Shown piece after piece: positions 1-11,432 of a stretch of 64,000 bases of DNA (position 1 is the stretch's first letter; every line of letters starts with the position of its first letter). Source of the DNA: Lactifluus volemus. Taxonomy: Eukaryota; Basidiomycota; Agaricomycetes; Russulales; Russulaceae. The stretch lies in assembly GCA_022376515.1 (NCBI GenBank), contig WTXI01000019.1, positions 515,057 through 579,056 on the forward strand. The letters are read 5' to 3'. Position numbers and translations under genes: made by a program. Below the pieces are notes generated by a model. The model was not told where the DNA came from and ran no database searches. It worked only from the letters and a program-made list of their open reading frames with translations.

Positions 1-965
1 ACAAGACCACCGGCGACACCCCAAGCGATGGCACCCCTGTTAGAAGAACCGGACGAAGGGGATGAGGTGGAAGAGACCGCCGGTTCGGAAGACGAGATGG
101 AAGAGGAAGTAGAGGCCGCGACTGTGGAAGACGGAACGACAGAGGACGTCGAAACCCCTTTGATCATCCCGCCACTAAGGACTTCAGGAAGATCTGAAAA
201 GGGGAACGTAGTATTGAAGACGATGACGGAGAAAGGAGAGCATTCCTACCACCGACAGTATACGATTGACTGTAATCCCAGTTGCCCTCAATCTGAGATA
301 TACGGTCAGTACTTAGCGACGACGAGAGATGAGTGACGAACTGTGATATCAATAAGCGCCCAATTGGGCACGCGTATTCCTCCAGGAACGGGATTAGGGA
401 AACTGGGAGAGTATTCTCTGTCAGGGACGGGAACCTCTTACCACAACGGTCGACTCACGATGAGGCAGGCTGTCCATTTGTGCATTCGGGAGAATATTGA
501 TACCAACTAAAAAGTGATAAGCCCAGAGGGCAAGAGGTGGGTGTGAGACGTACTCAGGCCACCATTGGCCCTGGCACGCATCGCATGCACTCAAGAGGGA
601 ATATACAACAGTGCTGCACTTGCACGTGGTGTTGTCGTCAGAGGTAGGACCAGTGTACGAGTATCCCTGCGGGAGGGCCTGGAGGTTAAAACCTGTGCGA
701 GGTGAGGATGGGATGTCAGTGTGGTGCACGAGAAAGATGACTGACTGCCCGCGTAACAAGTTGACATTAAATACGCTGAGACTGTACACGGATTTTGACC
801 AAGCGAGTTGAATGTCTTGGATAAACGATCAGTAAATGATAGTAAAACAGAATGCTTTAACCGCACCCATCCCATCGACGACACAGTACAATCAGGAGCG
901 TAGACCTGAGCAAGTACATGACCAGAAAAGAGCGACAAGATCGTAAGTACAGCGGATGTTGACAT
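1..965 (-). CDS. R1: Cys-rich single-pass membrane protein, partial (C-terminus off window)
   Basis: First visible member of the array. The start at 963-965 opens MSTSAVLTILSLFSGHVLAQ, a clear signal peptide. Exon 1 ends at ..SSMGW; a 51-nt intron (GTGCGG..CCAAG, branch-like TACTGAT) joins it to TFNSLGQNPC. Later exons give CYAGSFNLQALPQGYSY, CKCSTVVYSLLSACDACQG and a short YSPEC exon. Exon 7 holds the Ser/Thr-rich stalk and reaches the start of the glycine-rich transmembrane helix at the window edge, so the R-rich stop-transfer and tail are not visible. A TATA-like sequence lies at about 1049-1057. All visible splice sites are GT..AG and the frame stays open. Ligand and function are unknown; the family is described under R10. 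Confidence 0.8.
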
Positions 966-1869
966 TTGTAAGGGACTAAACGTGCGGGTGATACTAGCAG
1001 GACATTGGCAAGGGGCGTCACCGAGACGATTCGTTCATCGACAGCCTGATATAAATGCATCAAAAATAGTACAATTCAGTTTCAGGCACGCTTTGCCTTG
1101 TTGATGGAACGCCTGAACACCACTGCCAATGTCAGTAAGGTCTGGTGACAGACTACGCCCGGTCTGGGGAAGGTACTGATAGTGGCGCTGATTACCAGTA
1201 CAGGAGATAGAGGACTGACTGTTCTTTCTCGACCTATTTTACCATGGTCGTGTCGCTGATGGAGGTTGAATATCTCTACTGAACTTACTCTTTAGCATCA
1301 AGTCACACTTCAAGTTGGCAACTCAGCCGACTCGGAGTTCTCAGTGTGTGACGTAGTTGTGTGTGACAGTGTGTAACACACGCTAGAGTCACAGTTACGC
1401 GTTTTGTGTGACCGTGACTACATAGGCCTTTAGCCAGTAATGCATTGAAGACTACTAGCTTTTATACTGTCCAAGCTACATAGATGAAACATCTATTCTA
1501 TAAATTTTATCATAATATGGTATCTGCTGATGCGCGAGATGCGTCTCGACAAGGTGGACATGTTTTGTATTTATTTGGGGAACCGTGACGTGGCGCATTG
1601 CCGTGAGGGCTCTGAGGCCAGCCAGTACGCGCGCCCAGACTCTCTGTATATGGCAAAACAACCGCGACCTGAGGGTATCAATTCGCCCAAGAAAGTTAGC
1701 ATAGGGGTATGTGTACGCAGTACAGAAAGATTGAGTTGAGCAGTCACGTGATCGCCTACCAAGAGCCCTCATCACCGCATATACCCACGACCCGAGAGGC
1801 AAAGACTGAAAACGAAAGATGCGATTCAATCAAATCTTACAATAATCCAACACAGGACGAGGGACGATA
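966..1869. promoter_or_regulatory. R1 upstream region / R2 downstream region
   Basis: Intergenic. It holds the R1 TATA-like box (about 1049), a shared upstream block at about 1180-1290 (GGCGCTGATTACCAGTACAG to TACTGAACTTACTC), then a stretch rich in TGTGACA/GTGAC words (1340-1420). The left-most third of the shared downstream block, with GTGACGTGG and ACAACCGCGACCTGAGG, precedes the R2 stop. I see no other gene. Confidence 0.55.
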
Positions 1870-3260
1870 TCAAACAGTGGGCAGGCCTTGGTATCCCAGT
1901 CGCCGTGAAGGCTGCATGCTGGCCACGGTGCTTCCAGAGTACATATTGGGAACTGTTCCTTGATACCCAGGGAACGTAGTTGGGTCATTCGGGTCCTACG
2001 CATATAGAGAAAAGAGGGAAACGATGAGGACATAACCTGAGGCTCTGCGACAAAGACGTAAAACGCGCACGTAAAGCCTCATCGGTGTGGTAGGAATCGT
2101 AGGCAGGGATGGTGGGATAAATGCTCTCTCATCGGGTTGTGGTAACTGGACTTGTCCCATAAGCGGCTGTGGGGTACCGTCGTACACGGTGGCGCCGGGC
2201 GGCGGCTGCTGGGCTCTTCTTCGCCTCAAAAAGAAAAATACGATAAAAGCAGCGGTGGAGACCGCAACAACGCCACCTGCGGCACCTCCCGCGATGGCGC
2301 CTATGTTAGAAGAAGAGCCTCCGGAACTGCCGGTGGACGAAGAGGGTGAGGTGGAAGTGACCGTCTGTTGGGAAGACGAGATGGAAGAGGAACTAGAGGC
2401 AGTGGCCGTGGAAGAAGGACCGACAGAGAATGTTGATACATTTGTCCAATCACTGATCATCTCGCCAGGAAGTACTTCAGGAAGATCTGAAAAGGGAAGC
2501 GTACTCATTGAAGATGATCGAGTGACAAAGAAAGGAGAGTGTTCCTACCACCGACAGTAAGCGATTTACTGGAATTCCAGTTTCCCTCAACCTGGGATAT
2601 ACGGTCAGTATGCAGCAGTGATGAAAGATGAGTGACGAACTGTGACGTCAATAAGCGCCCACTGGGGCACGCGTGTTTGAGCAGGAACAGGATTAGGGAA
2701 ACTGGGAGAATATTCTGTCAGGGAAAGGAAACATCTTACAAAAATGGACTCGGACTCACTATAAGGCAGGATACTCCTTTGTGCAGTTGATCGAATAAGC
2801 ATACCAACTAAAAAGAGATAAGGACAGAAGGCGAGGCGTGGGTGTGAGACGTACGTTAACCACGGTTCTCCTTGGCACGCGTCGCATGCACTCAAGAGTG
2901 AATATACAACGCTGCTGCACTTGCACGCATTGCTGGTGCCAGCGGCAGGGCCAGCGTACGAGGATCCCTGCGGGAGGGCCGGGATGTTATAAGCTGTGTG
3001 ACGTGAGGATGGGATGTGGTGCACGAGAAAGATGACTGACTTCCCCCGTTACAAGTTGCCTGTAAATAAGCTGCGACTGTACACGAATTTTGATCAATCG
3101 AGTTGAATGTCTTGGACAAACGATCAGTAAATGATAGGGCAACCAGATGGTTTAGTCGCACCCATCCCCACGACGAGACGGTGCAATCGGGAGAGTAGAC
3201 TTGAGCAAGTACATGGGCAGAAAAGAGCGACAAGATCGTAAGTACAGCGGATGTTGACAT
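1870..3260 (-). CDS. R2: Cys-rich single-pass membrane protein
   Basis: Intact copy on the eight-exon plan given for R10. The shared start is the ATG at 3258-3260 (MSTSAVLTILSLFSAHVLAQ); an in-frame ATG two codons upstream (3266) is possible but not shared. The ectodomain contains FNSIDQNSCTVAAYL, GSSYAGPAAG and CKCSSVVYSLLSACDACQG. Intron 4 must use the CTCCCAG acceptor just before TTTCCC, because the more 5' GACAG acceptor would create a stop. Exon 7 encodes a long Ser stalk, the helix (SSNIGAIAGGAAGGVVAVST..) and RRRR. The last exon ends ..RLGYQGLPTV at the TGA at 1870-1872. The TATA element (about 3340) is weak. Confidence 0.8.
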
Positions 3261-4070
3261 TTTCAAGGACCAAACGTGGGGGTGATGCTAGCAGGACACT
3301 AGCAAGGGGTATCATGGAGGTCATCCGTTCATTGACAGCCTTATAATGTAAACGTATTACAATTATGTTACAGGCACGCTTTGCTTTGTCAATGGAACGC
3401 CTGAACACCACGGCAATGTCAGCTTGCCCATAAGGTCGTACTAAGCCCGGTCTGGTGAATGTACTAGTAGTGGCGCTGTTAGTCTCGCTGATTACCAGTA
3501 CAGGAGACAGCGGACCGTCTGTCCTTGCCCGACCTATTTTACCATGGTCATGTCACTGACGGAGGTTGAAGATCTCTACTGAACTTACTTAGCACTGAGC
3601 TACACTGTCCAGTGGCAACTCAACCGGTGGGCCCAGTGACCGAGACTCAAGCGCTCAAGCGTTCAAACGTTCAAACGTTCAAGTTCGCAGCGCGTTTGTT
3701 GGCGTGTGACATTGCGTGACGTGCTGTCAGCACTGCAGCATCACATGATTCGAAGTTCTGCCCAGCTACAGACTGCGGATAGTCCTTAACAATCAAAGGG
3801 ATGTACGCGCACCGAGACTCTCTGTACATAGTCAAACAACCACGTCCCTGAGCCTCAATTCGCCCAAAAAGTAAATTAGTATAGGGGTACATGTGCACAT
3901 TACGGAAAGATAAGAACCAGTTGAGTAACTTGAGTTGACCAGTCAGCGTGACTGCCTACCCAAAAGCCTCACTAATTCCTACATCTACGACCTGAGAAGC
4001 AAAGACTGAAAACAACAGATATTACCCAACCAGATCTTGCAATCAACAAATTAACACAAGAGCGCAGATA
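3261..4070. promoter_or_regulatory. R2 upstream / R3 downstream region with short tandem repeat
   Basis: Carries the shared upstream block (about 3460-3590) and, at about 3650-3683, an 8-bp tandem repeat of the form GCGTTCAA/ACGTTCAA (about four units). The rest is the shared downstream block before the R3 stop. No gene seen. Confidence 0.5.
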
Positions 4071-5452
4071 TCAAACGGTAGGCAAAGCACTGTATGTTGG
4101 TGGTGGTGAAATTGGCATGTCGGACAGGGTGTGCCCCATGTCGGATGTTGCAGGTACCTGGGTATGGGACTTTGGCTCAGGATTGGCTCCCTGGCGACAG
4201 GGGAATGTGGATGGGTCATCCGGGTCCTGCGAACATTAGAAAGAGGGAGATCATCATAAAAAACACGCTCAAAGCAGCAAAGAATCTGAGAGAAACACGT
4301 ACATAAGGCCTCATTGGCGGGGCGCGCGTCTCAGGCAAGGATGGCGGCACAAAAGCTTCACCATATGATGATTGAGGCTGGAATTCTTCGATGAGCAGCT
4401 GAGGAGCAGCATCGAACATGGGTGCAGTGAGCGAACCCTGCCGGTGCTTTCTTCGCCCCAAGAAGAAAAAGATAAAAGCAATCGCAGACATTACCACAAC
4501 ACCACCGACGACACCCCCCGCGATGGCACCCACATTAGAAGAAGAGCCTGTGGACTTGGATGACGTGGGCGTGGGCGAGTGGGTTGCCTTGGGTGAGGAA
4601 GACAGGGTCCCAGAGGAAGCCGGAGTGTTAATTGCCGCGCCAGGTCCCGCTTCTGGAGAATCTGAAAAGGAGGGGTGGAGCATAAGACGACCAAGTGACG
4701 GAGAAAAACGAGTGTTACAACCTCCGACGGCACGCGATTCGTCTGGATCCCAGGTGCCCTTGACCTGGGATATACATTCAGTATGCCACGAAGACGGAAG
4801 ATGAGCTACCGAACCGTGACATCAATGCGCGCCCAGTAGGGCACATAAGTTCCATTAGGAATAGCGTAAAGGTAACTGGGAGCAAGTCTCTTTGTCAGGG
4901 CCAGAAACCCTCTTGTCACAACAGCGACTTACGGTATGGAAAGGTCACTACCACCGCAGTTTGGGATATAGTTAGACCATCTAAAAAGATATAAGTCCGG
5001 TAGGCGAGGGGTTGGTGTGGGACTTAACGATATCCATGATCCTCCCTGACATGCCGCGCATGCACTCAAGAGGGAATATACGACAGTGCTGCACTTGCAC
5101 GTGGGGCCGTCATCTGGGCTACCAGTGGTCCCACTGTATGTACTTCCCGGCGAGAGGGCCGGGATGGAAGGCGCTTTCAGTTGCGAGGTGAGGATAGGAA
5201 GGTGGTACTGTACACGAGAACGATGACTGACTAAGCCAATAACACGGCGACTCCAAAAGTGCCGCGACTGTGCACGGATCTTGACCCATAGAGTTGAATG
5301 TCTGGACGTAGGATAAGTACTGGTAAAGGAGAGCGAAACGAACGGTTTAGTCGCACCCAGTCCCACGACCCCGGGCGCGCGCAAGTGGCAGACTGAGAAA
5401 GTGCGTGACCAGAAAAGAATGACAAGGTCGTAAGTACAGCGAGTATTGACAT
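4071..5452 (-). CDS. R3: Cys-rich single-pass membrane protein, PPxY-tailed subtype
   Basis: With R4 this forms a distinct subtype. It starts MSILAVLTTLSFFSGHALSQ at 5452 and has TFNSMGQDPC, a CKCSTVVYSLLSACAACQG core, and SWISWSNYIPNC in place of the WYDYSTNC seen in most others. The juxtamembrane exon reads PYLYAIPNGTYVPYW. The stalk is shorter, followed by SSNVGAIAGGVVGGVVVMSA and RRKHR. The last exon ends with PPPTYSALPTV and the TGA at 4071-4073. PPTY fits the PPxY motif known to bind WW domains of Nedd4/Rsp5-type ubiquitin ligases, so regulated endocytosis of this subtype is a fair inference. All introns are GT..AG. Confidence 0.78.
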
Positions 5453-6977
5453 TTGTGAGGTATCAATGTGCGTAGGACGCCACGGCGGCAAGGCCACGGA
5501 GGAAGTGATCTGTTCGTTCAATTGGCAGCCTTATTATACGGTAAATGCAGGAAAATTAAGATTCAGGTACAGGCACACTCTGCGTTATCGATATTGCATG
5601 CCTTGTTGAGACGGGCCGGTAGCGCGGGAACATTCCCGGGCAGTACGGACAGTGTCACGGACCGGATCTAACCGGTCCAAGCGTACAATGTAGATATTCG
5701 TAGATAATTGATTAATACATTCTTTACCATTGTGCACGCTCCCTATTCTCTCAGAAAGGACAATGATGGCATTATGTTTATTGTACATCTATTGTATGAG
5801 GCCCTAGGCCAATGCACGCTCCTTCTATGTATTTAAAGGACATTTCCCAGCTGCTATCACTTCAGTCTCTTACACATCGACTGAAGTGAGTATTACGATT
5901 ACATCATCTTTTACCTTATTTGGACTCACGCGACTTTTACTTAGCGCTATCTTATCTAGGTAAATTATGATTATGAAATATAGTCTCTTACACATCGACT
6001 GAACGCTATCTTATCTAGCGTTATCTAATCTACCTCAGCCGCTGCTTTTCATCATGCCTGAACCAATTGTCGGTTTCTCGATAAAGTCCTCGTTGAGTCA
6101 ACGTTGACAGTCTCCGGGGTCTCGGTGGGCTGTGGATGTTTTGCATCAGGAAATGTGCGTGGACCTGGATAGGCCTACCTAGACAACACAGTAGCTCAGT
6201 GGGAGCAATTGCCATGATTATCCAGCTCGGGTTTCCCTCGACTCGGAGGTGTCGGTGACGTTTGCTACCCGTCCACATCGGCTCTATTCAGAAAGGCCTT
6301 ATAAATACAGCGTAGAATAACGCAGTGATTGTAGATAGATCGGTGTGATAAGCGACAATTCAGTCCTTGGACAATAGACTATCTACAGTCTACTTATCTA
6401 CCAGCTGCACTATTGACGACTAGATATAGATGAGCCAAATCAGGCAAAGTATCACATGAGCAGATACTCACTTCTCCTTGGCAACAGACGGCTTTCATAC
6501 TATCCAAACGACATAGACGAAACGACATATAAAATGTCCATTCAATAACTTGTATCATAACATGGTATCTTGTATGAGAGATGCATAAGACCTATTGTCT
6601 CTGATCGTACTGACGTGCGGGTCAATTGAAGACGGCCTAGTACATGTGACGTGCTGGCAGCAGCGCATCACCGTGAGGGTTCTGAGGCCAGGTGATCTGT
6701 CGAAGTTCTGCCCAACTACAGATTTCCGGACTGTTTTCAACAATCAATGGGATGTACGCCAGTACACGCACTTTCTCGGACAGTCTGTATGTAGTTAAAT
6801 AACCGCAACCCTGAGGTAGTCGATTCCGAGTTGCCCAAAAAGTAAGTTAGCATAGAGGATATGTGTCCACATGAAAATCCTCGCTACCGCATACATCCAC
6901 GACCCGCGAGGCCAAGACCGAATACGAAATATGTCAAATCAAATCTTGCGATTCAAAACAAGACGAGAGTGACGATA
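5453..6977. other. Intergenic; possible decayed LTR fragment
   Basis: Upstream of R3 there is an AT-rich TATA region at about 5525-5545. From about 5653 the sequence (TGTCACGGACCGG.., then TATTTAAAGGAC at about 5838, then ACTTCAGTCTCTTACACATC) looks like a fungal gypsy-type solo LTR, but I cannot find a matching end or target duplication. A 19-nt stretch (AGTCTCTTACACATCGACT) occurs at about 5872 and again at about 5981. The right part (6480-6977) is the shared downstream block before R4. No gene supported. Confidence 0.35.
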
Positions 6978-8335
6978 TCAAACAGTGGGCAAGCCACTGT
7001 ATGCCGGTGGTGGTGAAGTTGCCATGTCGGCTAGGGTGTCTCCAGTGTTGGACGGTGCGGGTACCTGGGTGTCGGCCCTTAGCACAGGATCAGTTCCTTG
7101 GTTCCAGGGGAACGTGGATGGATCTTCCGGGTCCTGCGAATATAGAAACGAGGGGGAACATGAGATCATGCACGGGTCTGCGACAAAGACAAAGAAACAC
7201 GCACGTAAATCCTGATTGCTGGGGCGCGAGAGTCAGGCAAGGGTGGCGTCACAAATGGTCCGCCTTCGGATGATTGAGGCCGGACTTCATCCATCAACGG
7301 CTGTGGGGTAGGATCGAACACGGGTGCGGTGGGCGAACCTAGCCGGCGCTTTCTTCGCCCCAAGAAGAAAAAGATAGAGGCGATCGCAGAGATTACTACA
7401 ATACCACCGACGATGCCCCCCGCGATGGCACCCACATTAGAAGAGCCTCCGGACTTGGATGAGGTGGCAGTGGGCGAGTGGGTAGCCTTGGATGAGGAAG
7501 ACAGGATGGCAGAGGCAGAGGGAGTGTTGATCACCGCGCCAGGACCTGCTTCAGGAGTATCTGAGAAGGAAGGAGGAGCGTAAGATGACCAAATGACGGA
7601 TACAAAAGAGTGTTCCAACCTCCGACGGCACGCGATTCATCTGGATCCCAGGTGCCCTTGACCTAGGGTACATAATCAGCATGCCACGAAGACGAAAGAT
7701 GAGCCAACGAACCGTGATATCGATGCGCGCCCAGTAGGGTACAGAAGTTCCACTAGGAATGGCGAAAACGTAACTGGGAGCAAGTCTCTCTGTCAGAGCC
7801 AGGAAACCACTTGTCACAACAGCAACTTACGGTCTGGAAAGATCACTACCTGAGCAGTTTTGGATATAATTAGACCATCTAAAAAGATATAAGTCCGGTA
7901 AGCGAAGGGTTGATGTGGGACTTACGATATCCATGATCCTCCCTGACATGCCGCGCACGCACTCAAGAGGGAATATACGACGGTGCTGCACTTGCACGTG
8001 ATGCCGTCGTTGACGCGAGGACCACTGTACGAATATCCCGGCGGGATGGCCGGGATGGGACTCGCTGTGTGAGGTAAGGATGAGGAGGAGGTACACGATA
8101 GAGATGACTGACAATCATAACACGGGTTCGCTAAAGCCGCTGTGACTTCGCACGGACTCTGATCCATCGAGTTATATGTCTTGTATGTAGGATAAGTGAA
8201 TGGGGGACAACGAAAACTGTTTAGCCGCACCCAGTCGAACGATGCCAAGGTGCAAATGGCAGAGGACTTTAAGAACTGAGAAAGTGCATGACGAGAAAAG
8301 AACGACAAGGTCGTAAGTACAGCGAATATCGACAT
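6978..8335 (-). CDS. R4: Cys-rich single-pass membrane protein, PPxY-tailed subtype
   Basis: Close paralogue of R3, in a 2.9 kb duplicated unit. It starts MSIFAVLTTLSFFSRHALSQ at 8335; the N-terminal ectodomain segment is longer than in R3 (FLKSSAICTLASFDW). Exon 2 gives TYNSMDQSPCEVTAAL and exon 3 CKCSTVVYSLLSACAACQG. A short Ser/Thr stalk, VGAIAGGIVGGIVVISAIA and RRKRR follow. The final exon (6978 to about 7155) ends SPPPAYSGLPTV, again with a PPxY motif. The TATA-like AGTATAAATG is at about 8411. Frame and splice sites are intact. Confidence 0.8.
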
Positions 8336-9325
8336 TTATGAGGTATGAAATGTGCGTGGGACGTGGAAGGGCCACGAAGGAAGTGATGTGTTCATTGGCA
8401 GCCTTGTTACAGTATAAATGCAGAAATATTAAGATTCAGGTACAGGCACACTTTGCATTATCGATTTCGATGGAATGCCTGACTGACAATGTCAGTTTGT
8501 CGATAAAATCGACGTTGACAGTCCGATATCCGGGGCCTGTGGATGTACTAGTAGTGGCACTGATTGTGCATACATCAGGTCTTTACCAGTTACCTTGTCA
8601 CGACGTTTTTTTTTTTGGAAAAACTTTTATTCTCGGTAACTAATTTATTCGCTATCTGCCGAAACTAAGTGTCAATTGTCAGGAGATTTACCCTCAGCTT
8701 ATCTTAGCGCGCTTCACGCGCAACATAAATAAGCATAGAGATCGTAAATAAATCTTGCGTGATAAGTAACGATTCAGTCCAAGTCGTTGGGCAATAGACT
8801 GTATTATGCATATCTACCCTGTGTGATAAGTGACAACTAGATATGCTTGACTCAGGCTCGGAGAAGATAAGTAAAGGCATCGGAAGTGAGGCGGTGATGA
8901 AAAGAAGGTGAACGAGGCTCTCTGGTATGAAAGGAAAAAGAAAATTGGGAAGACTAAGTTGTAAGGCAAGGATGAATCGATGAACGTTAGCAATCTCCGA
9001 AGTTGCGTGCACCTTCAGAAAGCTTCAGAGGATGCTCGCGATCTCTTCTAGAGATCATTAGTCCGTCAGACTAAAGTTTGGGTGTGGCGCAAGGCACAGC
9101 TCACAGCAAACACAAGAACAGAGCAGAAGTTACCGTACCGAGCGAAAAAGGGAGGCTGCAGATGACGGATCTTTGGCCGAGGTGTAAATGCTTCGCGCAA
9201 AGGCGATCGTGGTCCTTTCATAGGAATCTTGAGAATCATCCAGAAATCACGGCGAAAACAGAGGGATAGAGGAAAGTGCATATGAATGGAGGTTTCGAGT
9301 CCAGCCACTTGGCTGACCTTACACT
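8336..9325. other. Intergenic; R4 upstream and unique sequence truncating R5
   Basis: About 250 bp of R4 upstream sequence, then about 750 bp (from about 8570) that lacks the shared downstream block and abruptly replaces the 3' end of R5. It contains a T9 run (8606-8615) and no coding pattern I trust. It may be an insertion or a rearrangement junction; I see no terminal repeats. Confidence 0.4.
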
Positions 9326-10184
9326 AGGGAAGATGGAACGACAAGGGATGTCTATTTCCAAGTCCCGCTGTTGATGATCGCGCCAGGAGGTACCTCAGGA
9401 CGATCTGAAAAGGGGAGCGTACTACTTGAATGTGGCTGAGTGATGGAGAAAGAAGCGTTCCTACCACCGACAGCATACGATTGACTGGAATTCCAGGTAC
9501 CCTGAACCTGCGATATACGGTCAGTATGCAGCGACGACGAAAGATGAATGACAAACTGTGACGTCAATAAGCGCCCAATAGGGCACACGGGTTCCTTGAG
9601 GGACAGGATTAACGAAACTGAGATAATATTCTCTGTCAGGGCCAGGAATCCTCTTACCACAACGGTCGACTCACGACGAAGCAGACGGCTCTCCAGTTGT
9701 GCAATTGGTCGAATAATCATACCACCTACAATGAGATAAGCCCAGAAGGCGAGGGGTGGGTGTGAGACGTACCTGAACCACCCTGATCCCTGGCACGCGT
9801 CGCATGCACTCAAGAGGGAATATACAACTGTGCTGCACTTGCACGTGGTGTTTTCATGAGCGTCAGGGCCGCCGTACTCGTATCCCTGCGGGAGGGGACC
9901 GATGGCAAACGCTGTGCGAGGTGAGGATGGGATGTGGCGCATGAGAAAGACGACTGACAGCCCTGGTAACACGTTGACTGGAGGAATGCTGCGACTGTAC
10001 ACGGATTTTGACCAATTGAGTTGAATGACTAGGACCAACGATCAGTAAATGATAGGGAAATAAATTGGTTCAGCCGCACCCATCCCAATGACGACACGGT
10101 GCAATTGGGAGCGGTGACTTGAGCCTGAACAAGTGCATAGGCAGTAAAGAGCGACAAGATCGTAAGTACAGCAGATGTTGACAT
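9326..10184 (-). pseudogene. R5: truncated membrane-protein copy
   Basis: The 5' half is normal: start MSTSAVLTILSLF.. at 10184, GW|TFNS exon joint, CKCSTVVYSLLSACDACQG, RVPxWALIDVT region and the RPEVPPGAIINSG start of exon 7. Homology to the family then stops at about 9325, inside the stalk, so transmembrane helix, tail and last exon are missing. Just before the break a TAG replaces the usual Trp-Ile/Met context (..GTWK then stop). If expressed, the product would be a secreted ectodomain. The TATA box at about 10269 is intact. Confidence 0.75.
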
Positions 10185-11432
10185 TTGTAAGGGACCAAAC
10201 GAGCGGGTGATGCTAGCAGGACACTGGAAAGGGATGTCACGGAAGTGATTCGTTCATTGACAGCGGTCTTATATAAATGCGGCGTAGTATTTCAATTCAG
10301 TGACAGGAACACTTTTCTCTGTCTATGGAACGTCTTGGCACCACTGGGAATGTCAATTTGTCCATAAGATCCTCTGACAGCCTGAGCCCGGTCTAGGCCC
10401 GGGGAACGTGCTAGTAGTGGCGCTGTCACTGTCTGTCTCGCTGATTACCAGTACAGGAGATAGCGGAGCGACTGTCCTTGTTCGACCTGCTTGACGATGG
10501 CGATGTCGCTGATGGAGGTTGAAGGTCTTTACTGAACTTACTCTTAGCATCGAGTCACACTTGCCAGTGGCAACTCACCCAATTCGCGTGCCAGTGTGTG
10601 ACATCGCTGCGTGGGACTATGTGACACTCTTTTGACTCACGGTCACGGTTGGACTACGCATTTTAGTTGACTGTACTAGTAGTCATGCAGTAATTACTGA
10701 AGAACAATGCAACACCGCTACATGGATTATTGGTACCCTGTGTCAAAATAACGACTAAAATCACTAGATATGCTTGAGTCAAACTAGGTAAAGTATCAAA
10801 TACTCACTGCATCGTTGATAATACTGAAATGAGTGTCGCAACTCGCAAGGCGTGTCGAGAACTACTGCCGTGTATACTGTCGAAACTGTATATACGAAAT
10901 GACATAATATGGAGCATCTATTTTGTAACTTGTATTGTGACGTGCTATCCAGTGTGAGAGATGCATATGGCATATTGTCTCTGATCACAATGCCAGTGAT
11001 GCGCGGACCGTGTCTTAACAAGTCCTACTGTTCTGTGTTTATCAGTGGCACCCGGGCCGCGACGTGCTCGCAGGAGCGCAACTGGGTGAGAGTTCTGAGG
11101 CCAGTCTGTGTCAGTGATCGGTCGAAACGTTTCCCAGCTACGGACTACGGACTGTTCCTGTTCTCAACAATCAATAGGATGTACGCGCAGCCAGACTCGC
11201 TGTATATTGTTAAATAACCGCGACATGAGGGGATCAATTCGCCCAAGAAAGTAAGTAAGTTAGCATAGGGCTGTGTACACAGTACAGAAAGCTGGAGTTG
11301 AGCAGTCAGCGTGACAGCCTACCCAAAAGCCTCACCACTGCATACATCCACGACCCGAGAGGCAAAGACCAAAAAAGAAAGATGTGATCCATTGAAATCT
11401 TACGATAATTCAATGCAAGGCGAGTGACGGTA
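10185..11432. promoter_or_regulatory. R5 upstream / R6 downstream region
   Basis: Standard intergenic unit: TATA (about 10270), shared upstream block (about 10420-10540), GTGAC-rich stretch (10590-10690, including a TACTAGTA octamer at about 10673), then the downstream block. It is closely similar to 16119-17212, consistent with the 5.7-5.9 kb segmental duplication. No gene seen. Confidence 0.5.

Noticed and set aside
5653..6040. Possible solo LTR
   Set aside because: The start resembles fungal gypsy LTRs, but no end, inverted termini or target duplication could be found, so I did not annotate it as a mobile element.
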